Assembly (NCBI RefSeq): GCF_004834005.1
Contig: NZ_STFF01000001.1
Coordinates: 247,347 to 311,346, forward strand
DNA from: Niastella caeni
Lineage (GTDB): Bacteria; Bacteroidota; Bacteroidia; Chitinophagales; Chitinophagaceae
Reading direction: 5' to 3'
Length of the DNA: 64,000 nt
The notes under the pieces were generated by a model. The model worked only from the letters and a program-made list of their open reading frames with translations, was not told the origin of the DNA and made no database searches. Positions 35,943 through 45,727 of the stretch are shown here, piece after piece (the first letter of the stretch is position 1; every line of letters starts with the position of its first letter). The position numbers and the translations under genes are program-made.

Positions 35943-36389
35943 ATGAAAAGATTTGTATTAGCTTTTGCGGCATTGATCATGACTGCCGGAGTATTTGCTC
36001 AAACTGCGCCTGCTGCAACTGTTAAAAAAGCTGATAGCTTTATCAAATTCAAGGAATTAGTGCACGATTTTGGAAAAATTAAACAGGGTGTGCCTGTTAC
36101 ATACAACTTTGCATTTTCAAATGTTACCGATAAACCTGTAGTTATTGAATCAGCTACCGCTTCCTGCGGCTGTACAACGCCTGTTAAACCCGAAGCTCCT
36201 GTAGCAAAAGGTAAAGAAGATAAGATCACTGCCGGATTCAATGCGGCGGCCGCCGGCCCTTTTAATAAAACCATTTATGTAAAAGTTGCCGGGGTAGATC
36301 AGCCCATGGAATTGAAAATTACTGGCGAAGTGCTGAATGCTGAGGAATATGCCAAGTTTGAAAAAGAAAAAGCAAACAAAAAAGGATAA
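35943..36389 (+). CDS. DUF1573 exported protein 2
   Basis: The 148-residue paralogue of the upstream protein has its own signal peptide (FVLAFAALIMTAGVFAQ) and DUF1573 domain (LVHDFGKIKQGVPVTYNFAFSN, ATASCGCTTPVKPEAP). The Lys-rich C-terminus (EKEKANKKG) differs from that of its partner. The tight spacing and similarity show a tandem duplication. The function is unknown. Confidence 0.9.
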   Translation: MKRFVLAFAALIMTAGVFAQTAPAATVKKADSFIKFKELVHDFGKIKQGVPVTYNFAFSNVTDKPVVIESATASCGCTTPVKPEAPVAKGKEDKITAGFNAAAAGPFNKTIYVKVAGVDQPMELKITGEVLNAEEYAKFEKEKANKKG

Positions 36390-36428
36390 TCCTCACTACA
36401 AGAAAGTAAACATCAATTTATATGAATG

Positions 36429-36462
36429 ATCCTCACGGCGTTAGCTGTGAGGATTTTTTTTT
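36429..36462 (+). terminator. Intrinsic terminator of the DUF1573 pair
   Basis: ATCCTCAC (36429-36436) and GTGAGGAT (36447-36454) are followed by a T run of nine. It begins 39 bases after the second stop codon. Confidence 0.9.
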
Positions 36463-36614
36463 GAACCCATTGTTCTCTATGCTTGTTTTTGTTTGGTTAT
36501 AATTCATTGAATTCCATTTTACAGGAAACAGATCTGTCTACAAGAACAGTATTGTATGAAAAATAGATCGTTATAAACCAAAAACATAGCACAAAGAACT
36601 TAAAACCGTAACCC

Positions 36615-36622
36615 TATATTTG
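36615..36622 (+). promoter_or_regulatory. Possible -7 element TATATTTG
   Basis: It fits the Bacteroidota consensus TAnnTTTG but ends only four bases before the aminotransferase ATG, implying a very short or leaderless transcript. That makes the match uncertain. Confidence 0.3.
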
Positions 36623-36626
36623 CGAA

Positions 36627-37820
36627 ATGCTAACACTTAGTAGTCGCGGCAAGTTGATGCCGCCATCACCTATTCGTAAACTGGTACCGTATGCAGAGGC
36701 CGCAAAAAAGAGGGGTATTAAGGTATTTCACCTGAATATCGGCCAACCCGATATTGAAACACCGGAACCTATTTTGAATGCCGTTCGCCATGCCGACTTC
36801 AAAGTGCTGGAATACAGTCATAGCGCCGGGAACGAAAGTTACCGCCGCAAGCTGGTGCAATATTATAAGAAGGCGGGTATTGAAGTAGATCATACCCAGA
36901 TCATTATAACCACCGGTGGTTCAGAAGCCATTTTATTTGGCTTTTTGAGCTGCCTCGACGCGGGCGATGAGGTTATTATTCCGGAACCATTTTATGCCAA
37001 CTATAATGGGTTTGCCGTTGCCGCTGGTATTAATGTAGTACCGGTTACCTCGAATATTGAGAATGGTTTTGCGTTGCCGCCCATCTCAGCCATTGAACAA
37101 CACATCACGCCAAAAACGAAGGCGATCCTTATATGCAATCCTAATAATCCCACCGGTTATTTATACAGCCGGGAAGAAATGGAAACGTTGAAGCAGGTCG
37201 TCATAAAACATAACCTGTACCTGTTTTCAGATGAAGCATACCGCGAGTTTTGCTACGGTGGTGAGCATATGAGCGCTATGCAGTTGGAGGGACTGGATGA
37301 GCATGTGATATTAATGGATACTATTTCCAAACGGTACAGCGCCTGCGGCGGTCGTATTGGCGCTTTGGTAACAAAGAACAGGCAGGTATTGGATGCCGTG
37401 ATGAAATTTGCGCAGGCGCGGTTAAGTCCGCCCTCCTTTGCCCAGATCCTGGGTGAAGCCGCCGTTGACCTGCCCGACAATTATTTTGATGCAACCAAGG
37501 CGGAATACATGAAACGGCGCGATGTGCTGGTAAAGCGGTTAAATGCCATGCCGGGCGTATTGTGCCCTAACCCAGGTGGCGCATTTTATGCAATGGCGCG
37601 TTTACCCATCGACGATGCCGATGTGTTTTGTCAATGGCTCCTGGAGTCATTCTCCCACAACGGGCAAACGGTGATGCTGGCGCCGGCCAGTGGATTTTAT
37701 GGTACGCCGGGATTGGGCAAGAATGAAGTGCGACTGGCCTATGTATTGAATGTGGCCGACCTCAACAGTGCGATGGATTGTTTGCAACAGGCGTTGAAGG
37801 AATATCCGGGAAAGAAATAG
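36627..37820 (+). CDS. Class I/II PLP-dependent aminotransferase
   Basis: The 397-residue protein is a fold-type I aminotransferase of the AspAT-like subgroup. Key residues are the PLP lysine Lys235 (DTISKRYSACGGRIG), Asn174 (NPNNPTGYLY), Asp202 (SDEAY) and the substrate-carboxylate Arg in the C-terminal NEVRLAYVLN. It transfers the amino group of an amino acid to 2-oxoglutarate; aspartate, alanine or aromatic substrates are possible and cannot be separated by eye. It is monocistronic, with a terminator at 37843-37873. Confidence 0.9.
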   Translation: MLTLSSRGKLMPPSPIRKLVPYAEAAKKRGIKVFHLNIGQPDIETPEPILNAVRHADFKVLEYSHSAGNESYRRKLVQYYKKAGIEVDHTQIIITTGGSEAILFGFLSCLDAGDEVIIPEPFYANYNGFAVAAGINVVPVTSNIENGFALPPISAIEQHITPKTKAILICNPNNPTGYLYSREEMETLKQVVIKHNLYLFSDEAYREFCYGGEHMSAMQLEGLDEHVILMDTISKRYSACGGRIGALVTKNRQVLDAVMKFAQARLSPPSFAQILGEAAVDLPDNYFDATKAEYMKRRDVLVKRLNAMPGVLCPNPGGAFYAMARLPIDDADVFCQWLLESFSHNGQTVMLAPASGFYGTPGLGKNEVRLAYVLNVADLNSAMDCLQQALKEYPGKK

Positions 37821-37842
37821 AAAACACCAATAACAATATGCG

Positions 37843-37876
37843 AGGCTGTCTTTTATTAAGGCAGCCTTTTGTTTTT
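37843..37876 (+). terminator. Intrinsic terminator of the aminotransferase gene
   Basis: AGGCTG (37843-37848) and CAGCCT (37862-37867) form the stem, followed by TTTGTTTTT. It lies 23 bases after the stop codon. Confidence 0.75.
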
Positions 37877-37884
37877 GTGATTCC

Positions 37885-38115
37885 TCATGTTGCAGCACGG
37901 TCTATACATCTTCCCAATAACGTTCCTACGATCCTGAAATACCGGTAACTGGTGATCTCACCAACCGTTTTATAGTCCGGTATAAAGCCGGTTCCCCTGC
38001 ACAGATCCTGAATGGAGATCATTGCTTCCGGTTTGCTGTTACAAGCAACTACCAGTTTTCTGCGCCGCCGGGCGCCCGCTTTGCTTTCCTTAACGGTAAC
38101 CATGAAATAAGGCAT
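37885..38115 (-). CDS. Small hypothetical protein
   Basis: This 76-residue frame has ATG starts at 38115 and 38103. The product is basic (VTVKESKAGARRRRKLVVA) with no signal peptide or recognisable domain. The frame is open over the whole gap between a terminator and the Hmu operon, which gives modest support. It could equally be a chance frame. Confidence 0.4.
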   Translation of the reverse strand: MPYFMVTVKESKAGARRRRKLVVACNSKPEAMISIQDLCRGTGFIPDYKTVGEITSYRYFRIVGTLLGRCIDRAAT

Positions 38116-38292
38116 GGATGTTCACTTTCATCCAAATTATTTATTCGTGTTCTTTCGACGTGTAACGATGCTTTTATTTTAAAAACAATAAGGGCATTCT
38201 TTTACTTAGGCATAAAAAAACAGATCATCATAACGGTGAAACCCTGTAGTGTATGCGCAATGAGGGTGTTGCATCCGGTTCTCCGGCTTTTA

Positions 38293-41200
38293 TCAGATCC
38301 GGTACTTCCTGCTCACTAATCCTGCAGCAACGAAAACAAACTGAAACCCGATGATGAGGAAATAAAAAGAATAATTCACATGGTGGAAAGGTTTTTGTAA
38401 TTCCGCCTTTATAACTTTTTCTTCTTCCATTTTATATCCCTGCACTTTCTCGGCTTGCTTTTGTCGTTTACCCGGCATTGGTTGATTTACCTGTTTATCC
38501 ATTTCATTTTCCGGTAGTTTATAATCAGGATCCAATGCCTGCATCTTTTCAACTTTTCTTTTTGCCATGGCTTCGTCTATCGTTTTGTTTGTAGCATTTT
38601 CCACCTTTGCTATCCACCTGGTTACATCTGTGGCATTGATGTTTGAGTTGGCTATTGCAATGCCTTTGATGTACTGCTGCAGTTCCGGATGGTCGCAGGT
38701 GGTGTAACTGCAACTCACTCCGTTTTTTGCTACATTCTCTACATATATTTTGGCCAGATCGCTCTTTGTTTTTTCATCAGCCTTCCAAAATCCCTTCCTA
38801 ATGGCTTCCAGCATCCTGGCGCTCATGCTTTGTCTTGCAAAAGGATTATGTTCATTAAAAAATCCGGTGGTGCCTACCTGGTATCTGTCCTTCATCCATA
38901 CTTCATAAAATTCCTGCCATTTTTCATTTGTTATCACCTCGGGGTATACCACCTGCCAACCGAACATATTGTCAACACTTTTCATAATTTCCCTGGCGCC
39001 TGCGTATCCTTCTTTTGTCATTGCTTCTACATAAGCGGGATTAAAGTAACGGCTGCGTAATTCCATGCCCATGAACTTTTCAATGGAAACATATTTTTCA
39101 TTCCCTTTTTCCCTCAGGTCGGCTACCATCAGGGAGGGAGAAGTTTTTAAACTGTCTACATGTTTTACACCCTGGGCCAATGCACCTGCAAATCCAAAAA
39201 AATCATCATTGTCGAGGCTCATATACAATGAGGTGGTGCGGCTATGGATAACCGCGTCTGTTCCGCTTAATGCTGCTTCAAATTCTTTCTCCATACTTTC
39301 TCCCCAGATATCAGTACCGTACCCATAACTCATTTTGCGAATGTAGAGGTTGGCAATAGCACTATCATTATCCCACGAGCCGCTGGCGATCGATGCATCA
39401 GCCACTGCATTTCCGTATGTGCCCGGTGCTTCGGCAAATACCCTTATCAAACTCCTTTTACGAGCCTGCACCGTGTCCATTCCGGCCGCCACCAATTTGT
39501 TATAGATCTTATCTGAATTTATTCGAACAGGGTTATCAGGCTCAGGTGAGTAATATGCCAGTTCCACCGCTTTTGAAAATAATTCTGCCAGCATAGGAAA
39601 GTTATCCCGGTATAAACCGGTTGTGCTGAACAGCACATCTACTCTTGGCCTGCCCAATAGCGATCTTGGTATTAATTCTACACCCTCGATCTTGCCCATT
39701 TTGTCTCTTTTGATTTTTACACCCAGGTAGGCTATTGCCTGGGCTTCCTGCATCCCCTGGTGCCGTACTGTTTCGCTTCCCCAAACTTCAAGCGCTACTT
39801 TATCGGGATTCCGGTTATGCTGTTTAAAGAAATCACTGATAAACGTATTGGCCAACCTTGTTCCCATAGAGTCGGCATAAGCCATAGGAACGGTGCGGGG
39901 GTCAAATGCAAAAAAGTTAGAACCGGTTGGAATAGCAGTGGGATTGCGAATAGGATCATTGCCAACATTGGGCTCAATGTATTGTCCGTTCAAACCTTTG
40001 ATAAGGCTGATTAATTCATGGGCGCCACTGTTAGCCAGATTGGTTTGATACACCAACCTGTTCCCGGGCTTATTGGTCTTTGCCATAATATCAGTAAACC
40101 TGGTAAGCTGCCTGCCTGTAGGAGAAATGCCAAAGGTATGCAGCCCGAACGGGGTTGAATGCGTACGGATATCCTCAATATAATGCTGCAGTTCTTCCAC
40201 CAGTTCTTTCAATGCAGCGGGAGACAAACTTTTCAAAGGGGTGCTCGGCTTCCAGCCGTTTTTCTCCAGGTCTTTGGTAATGCCCAGTTTCGCAGAGAGT
40301 TTTTCAATATCCTGTAATACTTTTTCACTGCCGTCGGGATTTACGGCATCTACCTTTTCCCATTGAAGAATCAACTGGTTCAGGTTTTGTAACTCCGGAC
40401 TAATTCCAGCTTCCCCCATTGCAGGAGTTAGATGATCTATGATAATGCCTGCACCTCTGCGCTTGGCTACGAGCCCTTCGCCTACTACGTCCATGTTATA
40501 GAGGTACATTATAGGCAGATCGCCTGCCAGTATTTCCGGGCTGTCATATTCGCTCATACCGCTTTCTTTGCCATCCAGCCATTCCTGGGTTCCGTGTGTA
40601 CCTGTATGTATGATGGCGTCTGTATTATGTTGCAGCCACAGGTACTGGCAAATGTATTGATGATGCGGCGGAAGATTGGTGTTATGATACATAGCTGCAA
40701 TTTCTTCAAACTTCGCCCTGCTGGCTTGTGGCATTACAACAGCATTGCCCAACCGGATGGCTGGAATTACAAAATGCAGTTCGTTATTTTTTTGAATGGT
40801 CATTATTTGGGCCGCTTCCGGTTTTCCCCATCGGTCATTTACATATTGCTGGTAAGAAACAGGCAATTCAGCCAACCATTTTTTATATTCTGAAACCGGC
40901 ACAAGAATGGCGCCGCCTTCTTTAAGCATAGCCTCCAGTTCACCGGGGGCATACTTTCCTACATTGCGCCCACGTTTCATAATGAGTTTTTCAATTGACC
41001 GTTCATCGTGCAGGTTGGCTCCTGTAATGGTATACCCTTCCTTTTTAAGTGCTTGCAGGAATACAGGAATACTCCTTGTTACATTCAGGTAGCTGGCGCC
41101 TACATTGTCTTTGCCGGGGGGATAATTCCAGAATAATACCCCGATCTTCTTTTTACTATTAGGGGTGCGTTGTAAATAAACAAACCGTTTGGCCCTGCTT

Positions 41201-42315
41201 ACGATCTTATCAGCCATAGCAGGGATCACCGTTTTCATAGACATATTGCCCTGTAATTTGTTCCCGCTGATAATATTATTTGGTGCAAGGCCACTGAATT
41301 CGGGCATCGCATACTGAAATGAGATCTCAAAACTGCTCAGTCCCTTTTTGCTGGCTCGCCATTCATCAATGGTGGGGCCATAAATATCTATTGCGTTTAT
41401 GACAGGCACATTGGCTTTTTTTAACAATGGCAAAGCTTCATTGTCAAGGAATTTAAATGTGCTACTGACTACAATAGCTGCCCGGCACTTACCGGTAACA
41501 GTATCTATCAAATAATTTTTCAACACGTTGGTAGCAGGAAAGCCAAATACCATCACCGGTTGAAAACCTGCTTTTTCAAATCGGCTCATCATGGCATTTT
41601 CCACATTCAATAATTCGGCATGTACTGCATTTCTATACACCATATAAGCGACAACCGGTTTGCTTAAATCAGGCTTGCTTTCTTTTAGCCATTCGTTCCA
41701 GGAAGAAACCAGCTTGGTCATTTTTCCGCCAGTATATACCACCAGGCCTTCTTTGATCTTTGCCTTTGGCTTTTCATAGTTGATTTGATTATATCCACGG
41801 TACCGCTTCAGCAAATAGCTGATGCAATTAAGGTAATCGGTAGGGGATCCATATTCAACATAGTCATCGATCGCTTTTTCCCGCCTCAATCCTAAATCCC
41901 TCATCCTGTCTTCAGAATAACTAAGCCCCGGCTGGCCGGTTGCCAGTTTAATAAAAGGCGTATTAGCGTTGCCGATACTGCCTCCTGATTTTATTTTATT
42001 CAGGTAAGGTTCATGCTTTTTCAGGAACGCTGTTTCATGCACATGAAACACCATAATATCTGAACCGGGTATGGCGTCACCCTCCCTGGAATTGCTTTCT
42101 GTTCTCACTATTACATCTATTTTGTCAGACAATTCCGGGTACTTCTTCAGAAACAGATCGGCGCCTCTCACCACCGCTTCAGCTTTGCTGTCGGCGGTTA
42201 CAAAAAGGATGGTAGTTTTGTCGCTGCCCTGCCTGCGGAAGCGATAAGAAAGAAAGGCAATAGCAGCTACGAATAAGCTTACCAGTAAAATACCCGCCAG
42301 TTTATTTTTTTTCAT
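38293..42315 (-). CDS. hmuS: CobN/BchH-family tetrapyrrole chelatase, HmuS-like
   Basis: The start is taken at ATG 42315 (KNKLAGILL), overlapping the end of hmuV by 14 bases. The protein of about 1340 residues has an N-terminal membrane anchor (AGILLVSLFVAAIAFLSY), a long CobN/magnesium-chelatase H body (for example HTGTHGTQEWLDGKESGMS, RVDVLFSTTGLYRDNFPML), and a second membrane helix at the C-terminus (YFLIIGFQFVFVAAGLV). In Bacteroidota, CobN-like proteins encoded with a TonB receptor, an ExbB-like protein and DUF2149 belong to the Hmu haem operon, where HmuS removes iron from haem. A true cobaltochelatase would be expected beside cob genes, which are absent. Confidence 0.85.
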   Translation of the reverse strand: MKKNKLAGILLVSLFVAAIAFLSYRFRRQGSDKTTILFVTADSKAEAVVRGADLFLKKYPELSDKIDVIVRTESNSREGDAIPGSDIMVFHVHETAFLKKHEPYLNKIKSGGSIGNANTPFIKLATGQPGLSYSEDRMRDLGLRREKAIDDYVEYGSPTDYLNCISYLLKRYRGYNQINYEKPKAKIKEGLVVYTGGKMTKLVSSWNEWLKESKPDLSKPVVAYMVYRNAVHAELLNVENAMMSRFEKAGFQPVMVFGFPATNVLKNYLIDTVTGKCRAAIVVSSTFKFLDNEALPLLKKANVPVINAIDIYGPTIDEWRASKKGLSSFEISFQYAMPEFSGLAPNNIISGNKLQGNMSMKTVIPAMADKIVSRAKRFVYLQRTPNSKKKIGVLFWNYPPGKDNVGASYLNVTRSIPVFLQALKKEGYTITGANLHDERSIEKLIMKRGRNVGKYAPGELEAMLKEGGAILVPVSEYKKWLAELPVSYQQYVNDRWGKPEAAQIMTIQKNNELHFVIPAIRLGNAVVMPQASRAKFEEIAAMYHNTNLPPHHQYICQYLWLQHNTDAIIHTGTHGTQEWLDGKESGMSEYDSPEILAGDLPIMYLYNMDVVGEGLVAKRRGAGIIIDHLTPAMGEAGISPELQNLNQLILQWEKVDAVNPDGSEKVLQDIEKLSAKLGITKDLEKNGWKPSTPLKSLSPAALKELVEELQHYIEDIRTHSTPFGLHTFGISPTGRQLTRFTDIMAKTNKPGNRLVYQTNLANSGAHELISLIKGLNGQYIEPNVGNDPIRNPTAIPTGSNFFAFDPRTVPMAYADSMGTRLANTFISDFFKQHNRNPDKVALEVWGSETVRHQGMQEAQAIAYLGVKIKRDKMGKIEGVELIPRSLLGRPRVDVLFSTTGLYRDNFPMLAELFSKAVELAYYSPEPDNPVRINSDKIYNKLVAAGMDTVQARKRSLIRVFAEAPGTYGNAVADASIASGSWDNDSAIANLYIRKMSYGYGTDIWGESMEKEFEAALSGTDAVIHSRTTSLYMSLDNDDFFGFAGALAQGVKHVDSLKTSPSLMVADLREKGNEKYVSIEKFMGMELRSRYFNPAYVEAMTKEGYAGAREIMKSVDNMFGWQVVYPEVITNEKWQEFYEVWMKDRYQVGTTGFFNEHNPFARQSMSARMLEAIRKGFWKADEKTKSDLAKIYVENVAKNGVSCSYTTCDHPELQQYIKGIAIANSNINATDVTRWIAKVENATNKTIDEAMAKRKVEKMQALDPDYKLPENEMDKQVNQPMPGKRQKQAEKVQGYKMEEEKVIKAELQKPFHHVNYSFYFLIIGFQFVFVAAGLVSRKYRI

Positions 42316-42673
42316 CGTTTGTTGGTTGATTGTCTTCAGGTACATAGATGACTGTGCCATCCTGTAATTTATAGGCTACGCCCAAACGCTCGCCATCGCC
42401 GCTACCGATGTTCTTTGTCATTCGCCTGATGGTCGTTTTTTCTCCATCCTTTACCATTATCTGCAACCCGTCTTTTCGTTCCGTAGTTATGGTTACCTTG
42501 GCCTCAGGGTCTGTGAGGCTGAGGTTGTTCAACGCCATGATAAGCGATACCATAAAACTGATGGCCAGCACGAACCCCAGGTCGAAGAGATTCGCTACCG
42601 CCGATAATGGGTCATCACCTTCGCCTGTTGCTGAAAGCAACCCCATACTTTGCCTTTGCTTTACATGTTTCAT
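42302..42673 (-). CDS. hmuV: DUF2149 membrane protein, HmuV-like
   Basis: I place the start at ATG 42673, 16 bases after the hmuU stop codon; the longer frame to 42760 would overlap hmuU. The 123-residue protein has DDPLSAVANLFDLGFVLAISFMV with one membrane helix, then a soluble domain (GDGERLGVAYKLQDGTVIYVP), as in DUF2149/ExbD-like proteins. It probably pairs with the ExbB-like HmuU as a proton-driven motor for the receptor. Its 3' end overlaps the hmuS start, indicating translational coupling. Confidence 0.85.
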   Translation of the reverse strand: MKHVKQRQSMGLLSATGEGDDPLSAVANLFDLGFVLAISFMVSLIMALNNLSLTDPEAKVTITTERKDGLQIMVKDGEKTTIRRMTKNIGSGDGERLGVAYKLQDGTVIYVPEDNQPTNDEKK

Positions 42674-42689
42674 TTGAATAACTTTTTGG

Positions 42690-43247
42690 TTATAAACCGG
42701 TTTCTTCTTTTTCAATTGCATGTCGTATTTCTGCCAGGTCAATAGCATACCATCTTTCATAATGGCTCACCACGATCATGCATATGGCGCCAGTCATTAA
42801 TCCCATTACCGTTGCGCCAATGGAGTGCGTTCCGCTTTCTGCCAGTTGTTTGAAGTTGTTATTGGCTAATGAACTCAGGGCAGAACCTAAAGGGATCAAC
42901 GTACCGCAAAGGCCCAGCGTAGGCCCCAGTTTTACCCAGGTGCGTACCCGGTTGATCCGTTTTTTAAGTTGTACTTCGGTGCGATCATGGTGTTGCCAGT
43001 AAGTGGCAGCCGGCTCCTGGTCAACCTGTTTTTTCCATTCAATGATCCCCTGGTAACGCATGGCATTTTCATCAGGTGCTTTCAGGTTATTGATAGATCT
43101 AGGTTTTCCCTTTCGTTGAAAACTCTCCATTACCATATTGCCAAGCTGGTACAGTGCATAGGCCATGCCGGCTAACAATAGAATAATAACCGGCCAGATA
43201 AGAATGTTGGTTAAAACCGTAATAGCATTTTGCAATGTGTGCGACAT
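42690..43247 (-). CDS. hmuU: MotA/TolQ/ExbB-type proton channel, HmuU-like
   Basis: The 185-residue protein has three membrane helices: an N-terminal one (ILIWPVIILLLAGMAYALYQL) and a C-terminal pair that includes the family motif VKLGPTLGLCGTLIPLGSAL and IGATVMGLMTGAICMIVVSHY. It belongs to the MotA/TolQ/ExbB channels that convert proton flow into work on TonB-type proteins. Its place between the TonB receptor and DUF2149/CobN genes is the hmuRSUV pattern, here ordered receptor, hmuU, hmuV, hmuS. Confidence 0.88.
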   Translation of the reverse strand: MSHTLQNAITVLTNILIWPVIILLLAGMAYALYQLGNMVMESFQRKGKPRSINNLKAPDENAMRYQGIIEWKKQVDQEPAATYWQHHDRTEVQLKKRINRVRTWVKLGPTLGLCGTLIPLGSALSSLANNNFKQLAESGTHSIGATVMGLMTGAICMIVVSHYERWYAIDLAEIRHAIEKEETGL

Positions 43248-43281
43248 AATTGTTGTTTATTGATTTATGTAGTTTGAATTA

Positions 43282-45537
43282 TCAGAACCGGTACGTGTAA
43301 CGGAGCCCTGTGAATCTTCCAGGCATATTATAGCCTCTTGTTTCATAATAGTTTTCATCTGTGATATTGCTTATGCGAAAGGAAACAATATGTTGTTTTG
43401 CTATCTTATAATTGGCGGTCAGGTCAAGCACTATATAACGCGGATACTTCATATATGCTCCGTTCAATACCGGGTTACTGTTGCCGAAATCCTGTGCAAA
43501 GCGTTTGCTTAGGTAACGTCCGCTTATTCTTGCTGAAAATGTTTTGAGGTTGTCGAACTCGATCCCATAACCAACATTCAGCGGGGCAACGTTTCTTATC
43601 CTGTTTTTTACATCGGGTGTGGTTCCACTTCCTTTTGTAATATCCTCGGCTTTTATGAGGCGGGTGATATTGACGAACACCCGCAATCCATAGTGGTAAT
43701 TTTTCAATACCCCAAAGTCATAGCTGCCTTCTATTTCAAGTCCGCGGATATTTGCTTTATCAGCATTGGTATATGTCAGATAGCGGTCTATAATTCTCCC
43801 ATCTGAATATGTTTGGCCGGTCAATTCTGTGAGGGCAATTTGACGCACCCTGTTCTCTACCCGGGTGTTGAAAAAGGTTATGTCGAACGAGTATCCTCTT
43901 TTGCTGTTGTTGTATTTGATGCCCGCATCCTGTGTTAAGTTCTGTTCGTTCTTCAGCTCAGGATTCCCGGTGGTGATACGTATTTTATTGTCTGGCAGGT
44001 ACTCTTCAAAATAACCTGCAATTTCAAAAGCCTGTGCAAACCGGAAAGCTCTACCTATATTGTAATGCCCCGCCAACCCTTCCATAATATTGTATTGAAT
44101 GCCAACACTGGGACTGATAAAGCGGTTGCTTTCTTTTTTCGGAGTAAGATTTTGAAACAGGGGTGTTGATATTATTCCGAAGTTGATAAAATCGTATCGC
44201 ATACCCGGATTCACGATCAGTTTTTCATGCAGTAAGGTAATATGCGCCTGAACAAACGGCGCAAAGGTTTTTACATATGACCATGGTGAAGTAGGAGCTT
44301 TTGCCGTTACTGCAAAATTTTGTGCGGCGGTTCCCTGGTTCCAGGCACGGGTACGGGAAGTAGCTTCGTTATAATCGAATCCGGCAATAAATTTTATCAT
44401 TTGCCCTGCAGTGAACACATCCAGCATTTGACCGCCAATCCATTTTACGATCCCTTCACTGCGTTGGTAAGTGGGTGAGGGCGTTACAACGGTCGTTCCA
44501 TTGTAATTGTTAAAGGTGCTGTTTTCCTCTGCCATCATATAACCCAACAATGACAGATGGTGTTTTTTTATGCAGCCCTTTATGGATATGTCTGCAGTAT
44601 TATAAATACGGTTGGCTGAACCTTGCTGTGCGTCAAGCGTTCTCAGGTCGCCTGAGCTTTCCAGACCTCTTCCCAGAAATGAAGTCCCGCTCACGTCTAC
44701 GCGCCATTTGCTGTTGATCTGGTATGCGACGCGCAGGCTGTTTGTTCTATAGCTCAGTTTGGTGCCGTTCCTTTTTTGTCCGTCATACGCTGTATCAAAC
44801 TCCTTTATAGCGCCGGTAGCGGGGAAGAGTTCTACCTGTTCACTGCCAAGTAATTTCCTGAACAGGTTGCCTTTGCCAAAACGGAAATCTGCATTCCTGT
44901 CGAGGAAAGTCCCGGAAAAATTGAAGTCAACTTTGGGAATAATATTTCCGCCTCCCGAATATCCCATTTCCGATGTTTGAAAAGATCCGTAACCACCATA
45001 TACATTGCCGCTTACTTTACCGGTTGATCTTTTGGTGATGATGTTAATGACCCCGCCCATAGCATTGCTTCCATAGATAGCGCCGGCCGGCCCTTTCAAT
45101 ATTTCAATGCGTTCAATGTTGTTAGGATCGAACAAGGCCAGGTTCTGCGTTCCCGACTGGCGGCCATTGAGCAACACCGTTACTTCCGGGTTGATCCTAC
45201 CCGGTTCTACCGGAGGCCTGAACCCGCGTATGGTAGCATAGGTTGCCACATTAGGTCGCTGAATAACATCCAGCGCGGCTATCTTTTTTATAACATCCCC
45301 TACATCACTGCCGGGGTTCATTACAATATCGTGGCCGGTAATGATGTCAAGCTTTTGTGGCACTTGCTTCTTCCGTAATTCCATGCGGTTAGAAGTAACC
45401 AGGATGTCCTGTAACACAGTTATTTTGGTGGTTGTATCTATTTCCTGGGCGAATACCTCAACAGATGCTGCCAATGAGGTAATTGCAATACAAACCCCGG
45501 ATATTATTTTTTTCATTGATTGTGTATCGTTGATCAT
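43282..45537 (-). CDS. hmuR: TonB-dependent receptor of the Hmu-type operon
   Basis: The 751-residue outer-membrane receptor has a signal peptide (start ATG 45537 or, better placed, 45516: MKKIISGVCIAITSLAA), a TonB box region (ITVLQDILVTSNRMELRKKQ), a plug (VGDVIKKIAALDVIQRPN, IRGFRPPVEPGRINPEVTVL, RIEILKGPAGAIYGSNAMGG) and a barrel ending GLRYTYRF. Unlike many Bacteroidota receptors it has no N-terminal carboxypeptidase-regulatory domain. The operon suggests haem or another tetrapyrrole as substrate. No HmuY-type haemophore gene is present in the window. Confidence 0.87.
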   Translation of the reverse strand: MINDTQSMKKIISGVCIAITSLAASVEVFAQEIDTTTKITVLQDILVTSNRMELRKKQVPQKLDIITGHDIVMNPGSDVGDVIKKIAALDVIQRPNVATYATIRGFRPPVEPGRINPEVTVLLNGRQSGTQNLALFDPNNIERIEILKGPAGAIYGSNAMGGVINIITKRSTGKVSGNVYGGYGSFQTSEMGYSGGGNIIPKVDFNFSGTFLDRNADFRFGKGNLFRKLLGSEQVELFPATGAIKEFDTAYDGQKRNGTKLSYRTNSLRVAYQINSKWRVDVSGTSFLGRGLESSGDLRTLDAQQGSANRIYNTADISIKGCIKKHHLSLLGYMMAEENSTFNNYNGTTVVTPSPTYQRSEGIVKWIGGQMLDVFTAGQMIKFIAGFDYNEATSRTRAWNQGTAAQNFAVTAKAPTSPWSYVKTFAPFVQAHITLLHEKLIVNPGMRYDFINFGIISTPLFQNLTPKKESNRFISPSVGIQYNIMEGLAGHYNIGRAFRFAQAFEIAGYFEEYLPDNKIRITTGNPELKNEQNLTQDAGIKYNNSKRGYSFDITFFNTRVENRVRQIALTELTGQTYSDGRIIDRYLTYTNADKANIRGLEIEGSYDFGVLKNYHYGLRVFVNITRLIKAEDITKGSGTTPDVKNRIRNVAPLNVGYGIEFDNLKTFSARISGRYLSKRFAQDFGNSNPVLNGAYMKYPRYIVLDLTANYKIAKQHIVSFRISNITDENYYETRGYNMPGRFTGLRYTYRF

Positions 45538-45727
45538 TGAATAGTTTTGACAGCAAGGTCATTGCTGTCCTGGGTTCAGCACAGGCAAAAGAATGCCCTG
45601 CCCAATAGATTACATTGAGTTTGCTTTCAACTGCTATCTTAGATAGGGGCGCCTGTAACGCATGCAGGGAAGGAGATGATATCATCATCCTTGCTGACAA
45701 TTCGTTGCTGAAGTGAAAAAGTAAATA

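Noticed and set aside
35492..36389. Frameshifted single gene
   Set aside because: Both DUF1573 frames have complete signal peptides, domains and stop codons, so they are two genes from a tandem duplication.
38293..42315. Cobaltochelatase CobN of cobalamin synthesis or magnesium chelatase of chlorophyll synthesis
   Set aside because: No cob or bch genes nearby; the partners (TonB receptor, ExbB-like, DUF2149) fit the Hmu haem operon, and the protein has membrane anchors.
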